DNA from: Sporosarcina sp.
GTDB taxonomy: Bacteria > Bacillota > Bacilli > Bacillales_A > Planococcaceae
Direction of reading: 5' to 3'
Assembly: GCA_026169375.1 (NCBI GenBank)
Contig: JAPFCR010000001.1
Span: 38,454-102,453, forward strand
Length of the DNA stretch: 64,000 bases
Shown here in pieces: positions 1-9,993 of the stretch. Each line of letters begins with the position of its first letter. Within the stretch, counting starts at the first letter, position 1. The notes below the pieces were generated by a model, which did no database searches, was not told the origin of the DNA, and worked only from the letters and a program-made list of their open reading frames with translations. A program made the position numbers and the translations under genes.

Positions 1-1
1 G

Positions 2-874
2 TTATTGATGGATGATGAAAAAATATTAGGCGTCCGACTGACGACTGGCGAAGAAATTCTTGCACATGCAGTCGTTCTAGCTGTCGGTGGAAAAGCAGTT
101 CCTCAAACAGGCAGTACTGGGGATGGATATCCTTGGGCAGAACGCGCAGGACATACGATTACAACTTTGTATCCAACTGAAGTTCCATTATTATCTAACG
201 AGTCATTTATCCGCAGTAAAGAACTGCAAGGACTTGCCTTACGCGATGTCGCTGTATCTGTATTAAATGCAAGAGGAAAAAATTTAGTGACCCATACAAT
301 GGATATGCTATTCACCCATTTTGGTTTAAGTGGACCGGCAATTTTACGTTGTAGTCAGTTTGTTGTAAAAGAACAAATGAAAAATAAAAATCAACCGGTT
401 ACTATAAAAATCGATACCCTTCCTTTACAAAATGAAGAAGAAGTTTTTCAACAACTCAATGCAACTGTCAAAGAAGGAGCGAGAAAACAAGTGAATAATT
501 CGCTAAAACAAATCGCACCTGAAAGATGGCTAAACTTCTTACTCGAACGTGCAAATATTGCGCCAACGGATACAGGTGCATCTTTATCTACAGAAAAACT
601 GCGTACTCTCGCCCAATTGCTGAAAGCATTCACGATGGCAGTAAATGGGACACAGCCAATCGAGAAAGCTTTTGTAACAGGTGGCGGCGTCTCCACAAAA
701 GAAATCGTCCCTAAAACAATGGCTTCTAAAAAGAAAAACGGTCTGTATTTCTGCGGAGAAATTATCGATATTCATGGCTATACAGGTGGCTATAACATTA
801 CATCTGCTCTTGTTACCGGAAGAATTGCTGGAATGAATGCTGGAAAACACGCACAGACAATTTCCTACACTTAA
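2..874 (+). CDS. BaiN/HI0933-family FAD-dependent oxidoreductase, 5'-partial
   Basis: The reading frame is open to the left window edge, so only the C-terminal ~290 residues of a protein that is usually ~420 residues are present; the N-terminal FAD-binding Rossmann segment lies outside. Visible family marks are the [18 protein letters not shown] block near the window start, the [12 protein letters not shown] segment in the middle, and the C-terminal [15 protein letters not shown] block, which in HI0933/YhiN/YtfP proteins closes the FAD site. These proteins are soluble flavoproteins whose physiological substrate is poorly defined. A long hairpin follows at 893-951. Family assignment is firm; the exact reaction is not known. 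Confidence 0.85.
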   Translation, partial: LLMDDEKILGVRLTTGEEILAHAVVLAVGGKAVPQTGSTGDGYPWAERAGHTITTLYPTEVPLLSNESFIRSKELQGLALRDVAVSVLNARGKNLVTHTMDMLFTHFGLSGPAILRCSQFVVKEQMKNKNQPVTIKIDTLPLQNEEEVFQQLNATVKEGARKQVNNSLKQIAPERWLNFLLERANIAPTDTGASLSTEKLRTLAQLLKAFTMAVNGTQPIEKAFVTGGGVSTKEIVPKTMASKKKNGLYFCGEIIDIHGYTGGYNITSALVTGRIAGMNAGKHAQTISYT

Positions 875-892
875 GTAAGGCAGCTAAATAGC

Positions 893-951
893 AAATCGTC
901 TTTTCCTTCATTTTAGATTGATTGATCTAAAATGATCGGAAAAGACGATTT
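893..951. terminator. Long bidirectional hairpin terminator
   Basis: A 14-bp outer stem (AAATCGTCTTTTCC with its exact complement) encloses a second 9-bp stem (ATTTTAGAT/ATCTAAAAT). It lies between the convergent flavoprotein gene and the opp operon, so it can serve both strands. It is longer than the usual intrinsic terminator and has no long U-tract. Confidence 0.6.
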
Positions 952-1021
952 ATAGAAACAGCTTTCAGATACTTCCTTATGTAATACTTCACCATTTGAA
1001 ATCATTTTAAAACTTATCTAA

Positions 1022-2005
1022 TTACACTGATATCTCCCCTTCATTTTGAAGATGACAAGCAGCGTAATGACCTTCTCTTATTTCTCTAAATTCTGGCTCA
1101 ACTTTAGCGCAGACATCCATCACTTTCGGACAACGTGTTCTAAATCGGCAACCAGACGGTAAATCAATCGGGCTCGGAACATCGCCTTTTAAAATAATCT
1201 GTTCTCTTGCTCGCTCTAACCTTGGATTTGGTAATGGAATAGCCGATAATAATGCCTCTGTATATGGATGTAAAGGATTTTCATACAATTCTTCACTATC
1301 TGCAACCTCAACAATTTTCCCTAAATACATTACCATAATCCGATCACTAATATATTTCACCATAGATAAGTCATGCGCTATAAATAAATAAGTTAAGTCC
1401 TGTTCTTTTTGGAGTTCAATTAAAATATTTACGATTTGAGCTTGAATGGATACATCTAATGCAGCAATTGGTTCATCCGCCACAATAAATTCAGGCTTAA
1501 CAGCTAATGCTCTTGCGATTCCGACACGTTGTCTTTGCCCACCACTAAATTCATGTGGATAACGATGCATATGCTTTTCGTTTAAACCTACAAGCTCAAG
1601 TAATCTTCTTACTTCTTGTTCTTTTTCTTTTTTAGATAATTTTGGTTGATGAATGACAAGCCCTTCACTAATTACTTCCATTACAGTCATTCTTGGATTT
1701 AAAGAAGAGTAAGGATCTTGGAATATCATTTGAATTTTCTTTCTGTACTCAAATTCCTTTTCCTTTGTCGGCAACTTATGTAAATTTTGTCCTTCGTATA
1801 CAATCTCACCATCCGTTAAATCATATAATTGTGTAATGAGGCGTCCAACTGTCGATTTACCGCAACCTGATTCTCCAACTAAGCCCAATGTTTCTCCTCT
1901 TTTTATAGAAAAACTAATCCCATCTACCGCCTTTAAAAATGTATCATTGCTAACCGGAAAATACTTCTTTAAATTATTTACTTCAATTAGCGGGTTATTT
2001 GTCAT
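1022..2005 (-). CDS. oppF: Oligopeptide ABC transporter ATPase, OppF/AppF type
   Basis: This is one of the two cytoplasmic ATPases that power peptide import. Walker A GESGCGKST is at residues 44-52; the signature FSGGQRQRVGIARAL and Walker B IVADEPIAALD follow in the middle. The C-terminal tail carries the CRFRTRCP cysteine block of the oligopeptide/dipeptide transporter C-terminal domain. At 327 residues it has normal length. It is the last gene of the operon and overlaps the upstream ATPase gene by 4 bases (ATGA), so the two are probably translationally coupled. Naming as opp rather than app or dpp is a best guess. Confidence 0.9.
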   Translation of the reverse strand: MTNNPLIEVNNLKKYFPVSNDTFLKAVDGISFSIKRGETLGLVGESGCGKSTVGRLITQLYDLTDGEIVYEGQNLHKLPTKEKEFEYRKKIQMIFQDPYSSLNPRMTVMEVISEGLVIHQPKLSKKEKEQEVRRLLELVGLNEKHMHRYPHEFSGGQRQRVGIARALAVKPEFIVADEPIAALDVSIQAQIVNILIELQKEQDLTYLFIAHDLSMVKYISDRIMVMYLGKIVEVADSEELYENPLHPYTEALLSAIPLPNPRLERAREQIILKGDVPSPIDLPSGCRFRTRCPKVMDVCAKVEPEFREIREGHYAACHLQNEGEISV

Positions 2006-3033
2006 CTTGTCATACTCCTTTCTTTTAACTCTTTCAACTGCTCAGGGGCCCGTTTATCTTGAAGCCAACAAGAAACAGAATGCGTCGAGTTGAGTTCTGT
2101 AGGTAAGGGATTGTACTGTTGACAAACCTCCATCGCATATGGGCAACGCTCTACAAAAGCACATCCTTTTTTCAATAAAGCTAAGTCAGGCGGAGAACCT
2201 GCAATAGGAAGCAGCGGAATCGAACGATCTGCATCTAAGTTTGGCATTGCATTGAGCAAACCTTGTGTATAAGGATGTTCTGATTCATAAAATATTTCAT
2301 TCAATGATCCTTGTTCAACAATCTCTCCTGCATACATCACCGCGATTCTATCCGCCATATTCGCTACAACACCCAAATCATGAGTAATTAAAATAATTGC
2401 TGTATCCATCTTTTCTTGTAATTTTTTCATTAATTGTAAAATTTGCGCTTGAATGGTCACATCAAGTGCAGTCGTTGGCTCATCCGCAATTAACATTTTA
2501 GGATTACAAGCAAGCGCCATCGCAATGACGACTCTCTGACGCATTCCGCCCGAAAATTGGTGAGGATATGCATCTAGACGCTCTTTAGCATTTGGAATAC
2601 CGACAAGCGTAAGCATTTCTATTGCCCGGTTCTTCGCTTCTTGCTTTGATAGCTTCTCGTGCTTTAAAACACCTTCCATAATTTGTTTTCCTATTTTCAT
2701 TGTTGGATTAAGCGTCGTCATAGGATCTTGGAATACCATCGCAATTTCAGAGCCACGTATCTTTTGGATTTGGCTATTCGACATTTTTAAAATATCGTTT
2801 TCTTTATAAGAGATTTCTCCACTACCAATTAAAGTACTATGAGTAGGCAATAAACGCATAATTGACTTAGCAGTGACAGATTTACCTGAACCCGATTCCC
2901 CTACAATTGCTAATGTTTCCCCTTTTTTTAATTTGAAACTGACATTTCGTACCGCTTTTACATGTTGATCTTTCATTTTAAAAGAAACACTTAAATTATT
3001 TACATCTAAAATTACATCACCCAATTTTTTCAC
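2002..3033 (-). CDS. oppD: Oligopeptide ABC transporter ATPase, OppD/AppD type
   Basis: Second ATPase of the peptide importer. Walker A GESGSGKS is at residues 45-52, followed by the Q-loop VFQDPMTTLNP, signature FSGGMRQRVVIAMAL and Walker B MLIADEPTTALD. The C-terminus contains the CAFVERCPYAMEVC cysteine cluster typical of OppD. It forms a heterodimer with the neighbouring OppF-like subunit. It lies 4 bases after oppC and overlaps oppF by 4 bases. The 343-residue length is normal for the family. Confidence 0.9.
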   Translation of the reverse strand: MKKLGDVILDVNNLSVSFKMKDQHVKAVRNVSFKLKKGETLAIVGESGSGKSVTAKSIMRLLPTHSTLIGSGEISYKENDILKMSNSQIQKIRGSEIAMVFQDPMTTLNPTMKIGKQIMEGVLKHEKLSKQEAKNRAIEMLTLVGIPNAKERLDAYPHQFSGGMRQRVVIAMALACNPKMLIADEPTTALDVTIQAQILQLMKKLQEKMDTAIILITHDLGVVANMADRIAVMYAGEIVEQGSLNEIFYESEHPYTQGLLNAMPNLDADRSIPLLPIAGSPPDLALLKKGCAFVERCPYAMEVCQQYNPLPTELNSTHSVSCWLQDKRAPEQLKELKERSMTR

Positions 3034-3037
3034 CTAC

Positions 3038-4060
3038 TCAATTTCTCATTTTTGGATCTAGTGCATCCCTTAATCCGTCCGCTAATAAGTTAAACGAAAT
3101 CATGACTAAACTTATAATCACTGCGGGATAGATTAATTTATAAGGGAAATTTCTCATTGTTTTATAACCATCTTCTATTAACACCCCTAAAGAGGCTAAT
3201 GGTGGTTGTAACCCTAAACCAATAAAGCTTAGAAATGCTTCAAAAAAGATTGCAGTCGGGATTGTAAACATGACAGTAACAATAATAGGTCCCATAGAAT
3301 TTGGCAGTAAATGTTTAAATATAATTCTAGTATTTGAAGCCCCTAACGTTTTTGCTGCTAATATGAAATCTTGCCCTTTTAATTTTAACGTTTGTCCGCG
3401 AACGACTCGTGCCATACCAACCCATCCAGTAATAACCATCGCTAAAATAATCGACGTAACACCAGGCTCTAAAATTAAAATAAATAAAATAATAATAATT
3501 AAATTTGGAATCCCTACAAGAATCTCAATAATACGCTGCATCACGCTATCTAGACGTCCACCATAAAATGCAGAAACACCGCCGTAGACAATCCCTATTA
3601 TTAAGTCGAGCGCCGCCGCAACCACAGCAATAAATAGCGATATTTGGACTCCCTTCCAAACTCTCGTCCATAAATCTCGGCCAAACTCATCTGTACCAAA
3701 CCAATAATTTTCTTCTATTCCACGAGCTTCATACACATCATTTCCTTTAACATCTTGTCCGTTAAATCCTAGCCATTCCAAACCCTCTATCTTTGGAGGT
3801 AAATGCGTATGCGCTAAGTTTTGTGCTTTATATGTATGATCATTCATCGAAGGACCAATTAATGCCAAAAGAGACAGCATAACTAAAATGATTATAGATA
3901 AAACAGCCCCTTTATTTTTCATTAACCGCTGCATTGCTTCCTTCCAGAATGAAACAGGTGGACTCATATCAATTCGCTCAGCGTCTTGGTCTCTGTTCAA
4001 AGGAGTAAATAAATCATCGCTAATTTGTTGTCTAGTTTCCTCTTTATGCTCTTTTATCAT
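3038..4060 (-). CDS. oppC: Oligopeptide ABC transporter permease OppC
   Basis: Inner-membrane permease subunit. It has a long cytoplasmic N-terminus of about 45 residues, a first membrane segment (AVLSIIILVMLSLLALIG), the periplasmic-type loop ending in WFGTDEFGRDLW that marks OppC/DppC, and then five further hydrophobic segments. The EAA loop coupling to the ATPases reads AAKTLGASNTRIIFKHLLPN. The gene is only 1 base downstream of oppB and 4 bases upstream of oppD. 340 residues fits OppC, which is longer than DppC. Confidence 0.88.
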   Translation of the reverse strand: MIKEHKEETRQQISDDLFTPLNRDQDAERIDMSPPVSFWKEAMQRLMKNKGAVLSIIILVMLSLLALIGPSMNDHTYKAQNLAHTHLPPKIEGLEWLGFNGQDVKGNDVYEARGIEENYWFGTDEFGRDLWTRVWKGVQISLFIAVVAAALDLIIGIVYGGVSAFYGGRLDSVMQRIIEILVGIPNLIIIILFILILEPGVTSIILAMVITGWVGMARVVRGQTLKLKGQDFILAAKTLGASNTRIIFKHLLPNSMGPIIVTVMFTIPTAIFFEAFLSFIGLGLQPPLASLGVLIEDGYKTMRNFPYKLIYPAVIISLVMISFNLLADGLRDALDPKMRN

Positions 4061-4061
4061 A

Positions 4062-4988
4062 TTATCCCTCCTTGGAAAGATCGATTCTCGGATCTAAAAA
4101 CATATATAAAACATCGACAATGAAAACTATGAAAATAAATAAAGCACTGTAAAATAAGGTGATGCCCATAATCACGCTATAGTCCAATACTAAAATAGAT
4201 AAAGTAAACTGCTCGCCTAAACCGGGTACACCAAATATTTTTTCAATCACAAGCGTTCCTGTAATAATTGAAACTGCTAAAGGCCCTAACATTGTAACTA
4301 CTGGAATCAAAGCATTTCTGATAACATGCTTCACAGTTATTGTTGACTCCTTTAACCCTTTTGCTCTAGCTGTCACAACATATTCTTGGCCAAGTACTTC
4401 TAACATCTCACTTCGTATAAACCTGGCCACTGTTGCAATAACAGCTACTGATAATGCAAACGAAGGAAGTATAGTACTCGCATAACTTTCCCATAAGGCA
4501 ACCGGCAACCATTGTAATTTCACACCGACAACATATTGTAGTAATGCTGCAAATACGAATGACGGAATAGACATACCAAGCACCGCAATCGTAACAGCTA
4601 CGTAATCCACTACGGTATTATGGCGAAGTGCAGAAATAATTCCTAGTAATAAACCGATGATTGTACCAAAGACCATTGCTTGCATTCCAATCATGACTGA
4701 AGGACCGATTCTATCTTTAATCATACTAATCACTGTACGACCTTCAAATTGAAACGAATACCCTAGATCTCCTTGCAACAATCCGCCTAAATACTTCATA
4801 TACTGGATTGCTAACGGCTTATCAAAACCATATTTAGCATCTAAAACAATACGTTGCTTTTCTGTTAATTTTTCGGGATTTGAATAAGGCGTCCCTGGTA
4901 TAATTTTCATTAAAAAGAACGTAATGGATGCGACAATAAAGAGCGTCACAATCATTAATAATATCCGCTTCAAAATATATTTTTTCAT
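4062..4988 (-). CDS. oppB: Oligopeptide ABC transporter permease OppB
   Basis: Permease partner of OppC. The N-terminal membrane anchor (KRILLMIVTLFIVASITFFL) is followed by the IPGTPYSNPEKLT extracytoplasmic segment, then five more hydrophobic stretches. The EAA coupling loop reads RAKGLKESTITVKHVIRNALIPV. The C-terminus DVLYMFLDPRIDL is typical of the DppB/OppB family. It starts 79 bases after the binding-protein gene, with a hairpin in the gap (5009-5049). 308 residues is normal. Confidence 0.9.
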   Translation of the reverse strand: MKKYILKRILLMIVTLFIVASITFFLMKIIPGTPYSNPEKLTEKQRIVLDAKYGFDKPLAIQYMKYLGGLLQGDLGYSFQFEGRTVISMIKDRIGPSVMIGMQAMVFGTIIGLLLGIISALRHNTVVDYVAVTIAVLGMSIPSFVFAALLQYVVGVKLQWLPVALWESYASTILPSFALSVAVIATVARFIRSEMLEVLGQEYVVTARAKGLKESTITVKHVIRNALIPVVTMLGPLAVSIITGTLVIEKIFGVPGLGEQFTLSILVLDYSVIMGITLFYSALFIFIVFIVDVLYMFLDPRIDLSKEG

Positions 4989-5008
4989 AGTTGCACCTCT
5001 CTTAAAAA

Positions 5009-5049
5009 GGAAAAAGCGAAGTAGCCAATAAAGAGCTATTCGCTTTTCC
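5009..5049 (-). terminator. Intercistronic hairpin between oppA and oppB
   Basis: On the minus strand GGAAAAGCGAATAGC pairs with GCTACTTCGCTTTTTCC (one base bulged) and a short T-run follows. It sits in the 79-base gap between the binding-protein gene and the first permease gene. In ABC operons such hairpins reduce read-through or protect the upstream mRNA, giving excess binding protein; that role here is inferred. Confidence 0.65.
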
Positions 5050-5067
5050 TCTAATTATGAAGTTTAG

Positions 5068-6705
5068 TTATTTAATATCTGCCCACTTATAAGAAAAATC
5101 TGCTCCAGATGGATGACGTATTAAATCTACAACTCTTGGATTTTGGAGAACAGATGCACCACGTTGATACAATGGCGCTATTGCTGCATCTTCTTCTAAA
5201 AGAACTGCTTCAATTTCTAATAATAATTCAAAACGTTTACTTAAATCTGTTTCAGTACGTGCTTCTTCTACTAATTCGTCAATTTTTGAATTTTGATAGT
5301 CCATACGGTTTGCAGAGCTACCATCGACCCACATATCTAAATACGTCATCGGATCACTGTAGTCTGGTCCCCATGTAGATAATGAAATATCGTATTCAAT
5401 CGCTTTTTCAATTTCTAGTCTTTGCGCAAATGGAACCGATTTCAATTCAAGTTGGAAACCTGGTAATGCTTCTTCTAATTCAGCTTGTAAATACTCTCCA
5501 ACTTTTTTCATTTCCTCTGTATCTGCCATATTGATAGATACTGTTAATTCATCGAATCCTATGTCAGATTTTGCTTTTTCCCAAACTTCTGTTGCTTCAT
5601 CTTTTGTTCCTTTATTGAAATCTCCATTTAACTCTCTGTAGTCCGTACCTTCTGGAGAGTCATAATATCCTTCTGCTACTGCACCATAAAGAGGCGCTGA
5701 ACCATCTTTTAAAATAACATCTGTTAAACCATCACGATTAATCGCCATGGAAATAGCACGGCGTACTTCAGCATGTTGTAAATATTCATGGTTATGGTTA
5801 AATCTTAAAAATGTAGTGCCACCTAGTTTATCTTGTGTAAAATCTTCATCATCCATATATTGATCTACTAATGATGTTGTTAATGTAACGCGGTCTACTT
5901 TATCTGTTTCATATAGATTTGCAGCTGACGATGGTTCTTTAATGACTACGACTGAAATCTCATCTAAATTGACTGCGTCTTTATCCCAGTAATTTTCATT
6001 CTTTTCAAACTTCCATCCTTGTTCTTGAGTCCAATCTGTCAGTTTAAAAGGACCATTTGCTAAGATATTATCTGCATTTAACGCATACTGATCGCCTTTT
6101 TCTTCAACAAATGATTCTTTTTGTGGTAAGAAAGTTGGAAATGACATAAGCGTTACAAAAAGTGGTGTAGGCGCTTCCAATGTAATTTCTAATTCCTTCT
6201 CACTAATCGCTTTAATTCCTAGCTCATCTACTGACATCTCTTCTTCCATAATTGCTTCCGCATTTTTAATTCCCGCTGTAACGAGCATATAGTTATATGC
6301 ACCTTGTTCAGCCATTACACGCTTCCATGCATACTCAAAGTCTTCAGCAGTTACGGGTTCTCCATTACTCCATTCAGCATCTTTTAAAATAAATGTATGT
6401 ACGGTTTCATCGTCATTTACATTATGTTCTTCCGCTAATGCGAGCTCCGGATTGTTTTCCTGATCTAATCGGTACAGTCCTTCTGTCGTGTTATAAAGTA
6501 CGTCAAATGCAACTGCGTCATGAGCTTTCGTTGAATCTAATGTCGGAATATCTGACGAAGTTGTTAATCTTAATACTTTTTTCCCCTCTTCAGAGTCATC
6601 ATTCTTTGGTGTTTCACTTCCACTATCCGAACTAAAGTTACAACCTGTTAAAATTAAAACTAAAGATAAAAATAACATCATAAAAATCTTATTCGTTTTT
6701 TTCAT
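5068..6705 (-). CDS. oppA: Oligopeptide-binding lipoprotein OppA
   Basis: Extracytoplasmic solute-binding protein that delivers peptides to OppBC. The N-terminus is a lipoprotein signal with lipobox LTGC (cysteine at about residue 22), followed by an acidic serine-rich linker. The mature part is an SBP_bac_5 domain with the family features LRLTTSSDIPTLDSTKAHD near the start, DFEYAWKRVM in the first third and RRAISMAINRD in the middle. 545 residues is standard. It is the first gene of the operon behind a recognisable promoter (6744-6772). Confidence 0.92.
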   Translation of the reverse strand: MKKTNKIFMMLFLSLVLILTGCNFSSDSGSETPKNDDSEEGKKVLRLTTSSDIPTLDSTKAHDAVAFDVLYNTTEGLYRLDQENNPELALAEEHNVNDDETVHTFILKDAEWSNGEPVTAEDFEYAWKRVMAEQGAYNYMLVTAGIKNAEAIMEEEMSVDELGIKAISEKELEITLEAPTPLFVTLMSFPTFLPQKESFVEEKGDQYALNADNILANGPFKLTDWTQEQGWKFEKNENYWDKDAVNLDEISVVVIKEPSSAANLYETDKVDRVTLTTSLVDQYMDDEDFTQDKLGGTTFLRFNHNHEYLQHAEVRRAISMAINRDGLTDVILKDGSAPLYGAVAEGYYDSPEGTDYRELNGDFNKGTKDEATEVWEKAKSDIGFDELTVSINMADTEEMKKVGEYLQAELEEALPGFQLELKSVPFAQRLEIEKAIEYDISLSTWGPDYSDPMTYLDMWVDGSSANRMDYQNSKIDELVEEARTETDLSKRFELLLEIEAVLLEEDAAIAPLYQRGASVLQNPRVVDLIRHPSGADFSYKWADIK

Positions 6706-6743
6706 TTCGTTCCTCCTTGTTTTCTTTTTTTTTATTATTTATA

Positions 6744-6772
6744 ATTGTAATTGATTTCTTATCTGAATTCAA
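6744..6772 (-). promoter_or_regulatory. SigA-type promoter of the opp operon
   Basis: Reading the minus strand, TTGAAT is followed after exactly 17 bases by TACAAT, about 40 bases upstream of the oppA start codon and its GGAGG-type ribosome site. Both hexamers differ from consensus by one or two bases. Confidence 0.6.
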
Positions 6773-6826
6773 CGGTTTTTGGAAATATTCTGGATTTTTA
6801 AAAAAATATACTTGGAGATGATATTT

Positions 6827-7186
6827 GTGAATTATAAACTACTTTTCTATAGTTTTATTTGTTATTCTACGATTTTTCTTATCTTTTATTTTTCATTTTC
6901 TAATCTAGTACTCTCTTTCTTAAACATTTCATTTTTATTTAGTACTCTTTTATTATTATTATTACTTTCTCTATTTCTATGGCAAGAGAAATTCTTAGCT
7001 AATAGCATTTATTTCTTGAAAAACTTCTTTAATAGAGTCATTAAAAAAGAAGAAGCCATTATACATTTCTCTGGTGAACAAAAAACAGTTGCTACTTATG
7101 AAAGAAAGATTCCTTTTTTAACTCAAAGCTTATTCATTATTGTTCCGATATTCTTTCTATCTATTTCCTTTTCGTTTTTTTTATAA
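6827..7186 (+). CDS. Small DUF3899-like membrane protein
   Basis: A predicted 119-residue integral membrane protein. I chose the GTG at 6827 because GGAG lies 9 bases upstream; the in-frame TTG at 6779 and ATG at 6818 have no suitably spaced site. Two hydrophobic segments at the N-terminus, a polar middle (FFNRVIKKEEAIIHFSG) and one C-terminal hydrophobic segment resemble DUF3899 proteins, which in Bacillales often lie beside opp or leuS genes. It diverges from oppA and converges on leuS with a shared terminator. The base composition is very AT-rich even for this genome. Function unknown; family assignment moderate. Confidence 0.55.
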   Translation: MNYKLLFYSFICYSTIFLIFYFSFSNLVLSFLNISFLFSTLLLLLLLSLFLWQEKFLANSIYFLKNFFNRVIKKEEAIIHFSGEQKTVATYERKIPFLTQSLFIIVPIFFLSISFSFFL

Positions 7187-7215
7187 ATACTTAGATGATC
7201 ATACTTTTACATTTT

Positions 7216-7251
7216 AAAAAGTGGTTTTAGATTTATTCTAAAACCACTTTT
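7216..7251. terminator. Bidirectional terminator between the DUF3899-like gene and leuS
   Basis: Perfect 14-bp stem AAAAGTGGTTTTAG/CTAAAACCACTTTT with A- and T-runs on the two sides, placed between convergent genes. Confidence 0.8.
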
Positions 7252-7270
7252 CTTTATCTTTTATTACAAT

Positions 7271-9688
7271 TTATGGTGCTACGATATTTACGAGTCTACC
7301 TGGAATTCCAATAATTTTCTTAATTTCTTTCCCATCTAAAAACTCTTGAACTTTTTCATCTGCTAAAGCAATTTCTTCAAGTTCTTCTTTTGTACTGTCC
7401 TTTGCGACTTCGATTCGCGCACGGACTTTACCATTAATTTGAACGGCAATTTCAATTGCGTCATCTGCTAATTTTGACTCATCATATGTTGGCCATTCTT
7501 CATACGTAATTGTATCTGTATAGCCAAATTTCTCCCATAACTCTTCCGCAATATGTGGCACTACTGGAGAAATTAACTTCACAAATCCTTCTGCGTAGGC
7601 AGTTGGTAGACGGTCTACTTTATAACATTCGTTAACAAAGACCATCATTTGAGAAATCGCCGTGTTATTGCGCATTGCTTCAAAGTCTTCCGTTACTTTT
7701 TGAACCGTTTGGTGATACACTTTCTCAAGTTCGCCGCCTGCGTCACCGTTAATTTTCGCGCTTAAGGTACCGTCTTCTTGATTAACGAATAAACGCCAAA
7801 TTCGGTCTAGGAAACGTCTCGCACCATCAAGGCCATTCGTTGACCAAGCTTTAGATGCTTCAAGTGGTCCCATAAACATTTCATAAAGTCGTAATGTATC
7901 TGCACCATGTGAATGAACGATATCGTCTGGATTAATGACATTACCGATTGATTTAGACATTTTTTCGTTACCTTCACCGAGAATCATTCCCTGGTTAAAC
8001 AACTTTTGGAATGGCTCTTTCGTTTCAACAACACCGATATCATATAAAACTTTATGCCAGAAACGTGCGTATAATAAGTGAAGCACTGCATGCTCAGCAC
8101 CGCCGACATAAATATCAACTGGCAACCAACGTTTCGCAAGTTCTGGATCGATAATCATTTCATCGTTATTCGGGTCGATATAACGTAGGTAATACCAGCA
8201 GCTTCCAGCCCATTGCGGCATCGTGTTTGTTTCACGACGGCCTTTCATCCCTGTTTCCGGATCGACTACATTGACCCACCCTTCAATATTTGCAAGTGGT
8301 GATTCACCTGTTCCACTTGGTTTAATATCCGTTGTTTTTGGAAGTTCAAGCGGTAATTCAGATTCATCTAATGTTGTCATCGTGCCGTCTTCCCAATGGA
8401 TCACTGGAATAGGCTCACCCCAATAACGTTGTCTTGAGAATAACCAGTCGCGTAAACGATACGTAACTTTCTTTTCACCTTTTCCTTTTTCTACAAACCA
8501 AGCAATTGCTTTTTCAATCGCTTCTTCCGTACGAAGGCTATTTAAGAAGTCTGAATTAACATGTGGACCATCTCCAACATACGCTTCTGTTGAAACATCT
8601 CCACCTTCAACAACTTCTACAATTGGCAATTCAAATTTCGTCGCAAATTCAAAGTCACGCTCATCATGTGCAGGAACCGCCATAATTGCACCTGTTCCAT
8701 AAGAAACGAGTACATAGTCTGCAATCCAAATCGGCATTTTCTCGCCGCTCGCTGGGTTCATCGCGTAAGCTCCTGTGAAGACCCCTGTTTTTTCATCAGC
8801 TAAATCTGTACGCTCTAAGTCACTCTTCAATTTCACTTCGTTTAAATAAGCTTCGACTGCTTCTTTTTGTGCTTCTGTCGTAATTTCTGCAACAAGTTTA
8901 TGTTCAGGTGCTAACACTGCATACGTTGCACCAAAAATCGTATCTGGGCGTGTTGTAAATGCCTTAAATGTTTTACCTGTACCTTCAATTTCAAACGTTA
9001 ACTCTGCACCTTCAGAACGACCAATCCAGTTACGCTGCATATCTTTTAAGCTTTCAGGCCAGTCAATATCCTCTAAATCTTCAAGTAAACGATCCGCATA
9101 CTCTGTAATGCGCAGCACCCATTGACGCATTGGACGACGCTCTACGGGATGTCCCCCGCGTTCTGATAAACCATCGATAATCTCTTCATTCGCAAGAACT
9201 GTACCAAGTGCTGGACACCAGTTTACGTCGACTTCATCTACGTATGCCAATCCTTTTTTATACAATTGGATAAAAATCCACTGTGTCCATTTATAATAAG
9301 ATGGATCGGTTGTATTAATTTCACGGTCCCAGTCATATGAAAAACCTAAATCTTTCATTTGACGTTTAAAAACAGCGATATTTTCTTCTGTAAATTCAGC
9401 TGGGTCATTCCCGGTATCAAGTGCATATTGTTCAGCTGGTAAACCAAAAGCATCCCACCCCATTGGATGAAGAACATTATACCCCTGCTTACGTTTAAAT
9501 GAACTTAAAATATCCGTTGCAATATAGCCAAGTGGGTGTCCAACGTGAAGTCCAGCCCCTGATGGATAAGGGAACATATCCAATGCGTAAAATTTAGGTT
9601 TCGAAGGATCATTCACCGTTTTAAATGTTTTATTTTCTTCCCAGTATTGTTGCCATTTCTTTTCAATTTGACCATGATTGTAAGTCAT
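7271..9688 (-). CDS. leuS: Leucyl-tRNA synthetase
   Basis: Class I aminoacyl-tRNA synthetase that charges tRNA-Leu. The HIGH-type motif HVGHPLGY is at residues 48-55, and the KMSKS loop appears intact as KMSKSIGN. Between them are the CP1 editing domain ([19 protein letters not shown]; catalytic-site [15 protein letters not shown]) and the tryptophan-rich [10 protein letters not shown] segment. 805 residues is the normal bacterial length. It is transcribed alone behind a leucine T-box (9711-9958), so its expression should respond to uncharged tRNA-Leu. Confidence 0.98.
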   Translation of the reverse strand: MTYNHGQIEKKWQQYWEENKTFKTVNDPSKPKFYALDMFPYPSGAGLHVGHPLGYIATDILSSFKRKQGYNVLHPMGWDAFGLPAEQYALDTGNDPAEFTEENIAVFKRQMKDLGFSYDWDREINTTDPSYYKWTQWIFIQLYKKGLAYVDEVDVNWCPALGTVLANEEIIDGLSERGGHPVERRPMRQWVLRITEYADRLLEDLEDIDWPESLKDMQRNWIGRSEGAELTFEIEGTGKTFKAFTTRPDTIFGATYAVLAPEHKLVAEITTEAQKEAVEAYLNEVKLKSDLERTDLADEKTGVFTGAYAMNPASGEKMPIWIADYVLVSYGTGAIMAVPAHDERDFEFATKFELPIVEVVEGGDVSTEAYVGDGPHVNSDFLNSLRTEEAIEKAIAWFVEKGKGEKKVTYRLRDWLFSRQRYWGEPIPVIHWEDGTMTTLDESELPLELPKTTDIKPSGTGESPLANIEGWVNVVDPETGMKGRRETNTMPQWAGSCWYYLRYIDPNNDEMIIDPELAKRWLPVDIYVGGAEHAVLHLLYARFWHKVLYDIGVVETKEPFQKLFNQGMILGEGNEKMSKSIGNVINPDDIVHSHGADTLRLYEMFMGPLEASKAWSTNGLDGARRFLDRIWRLFVNQEDGTLSAKINGDAGGELEKVYHQTVQKVTEDFEAMRNNTAISQMMVFVNECYKVDRLPTAYAEGFVKLISPVVPHIAEELWEKFGYTDTITYEEWPTYDESKLADDAIEIAVQINGKVRARIEVAKDSTKEELEEIALADEKVQEFLDGKEIKKIIGIPGRLVNIVAP

Positions 9689-9710
9689 TTTTAAATTCCT
9701 CCTTAAAATA

Positions 9711-9958
9711 AAAAAACTCGCCCCTTAATAAAATAAGGGACGAGATTTATATACGAATTCCCGCGGTACCACCCAAATTGACGATTTTATTCGTCCAACT
9801 TGTCTCCTTAACGCGGATTACGGCATAAGCTACTGTTTTCACTTACGCATGCTCATAGGCGAGTTCGTCTATTCGTTCACTATCAGCTTTCACCAAACGC
9901 TGACTCTCTGGAAGTGAGGGGTACAGATTACTATTCCTCTTCAAAGCAAAGTCTATTT
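9711..9958 (-). promoter_or_regulatory. T-box leader of leuS (leucine, CUC specifier)
   Basis: Minus-strand leader. The canonical T-box core GGGTGGTACCGCGGG lies at about 9759-9774, and the terminator stem (CTCGTCCCTTA with TAAGGGGCGAG, then a T-run) at 9711-9744. In stem I the AGAGAGTC...GGTGAAAG distal elements are visible, and the specifier position reads CTC (complement of 9861-9863) in the context GAA-CTC-GCC. CUC is a leucine codon, which matches the downstream gene. Confidence 0.93.
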
Positions 9959-9964
9959 GCTCTC

Positions 9965-9993
9965 ATCTTACCCGAATAAACGAAATTTAACAA
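9965..9993 (-). promoter_or_regulatory. Promoter of the leuS T-box leader
   Basis: On the minus strand TTGTTA and TAAGAT are separated by 17 bases. The -35 element abuts the stop codon of the CoA-transferase beta-subunit gene, so leuS has its own promoter. Confidence 0.6.
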
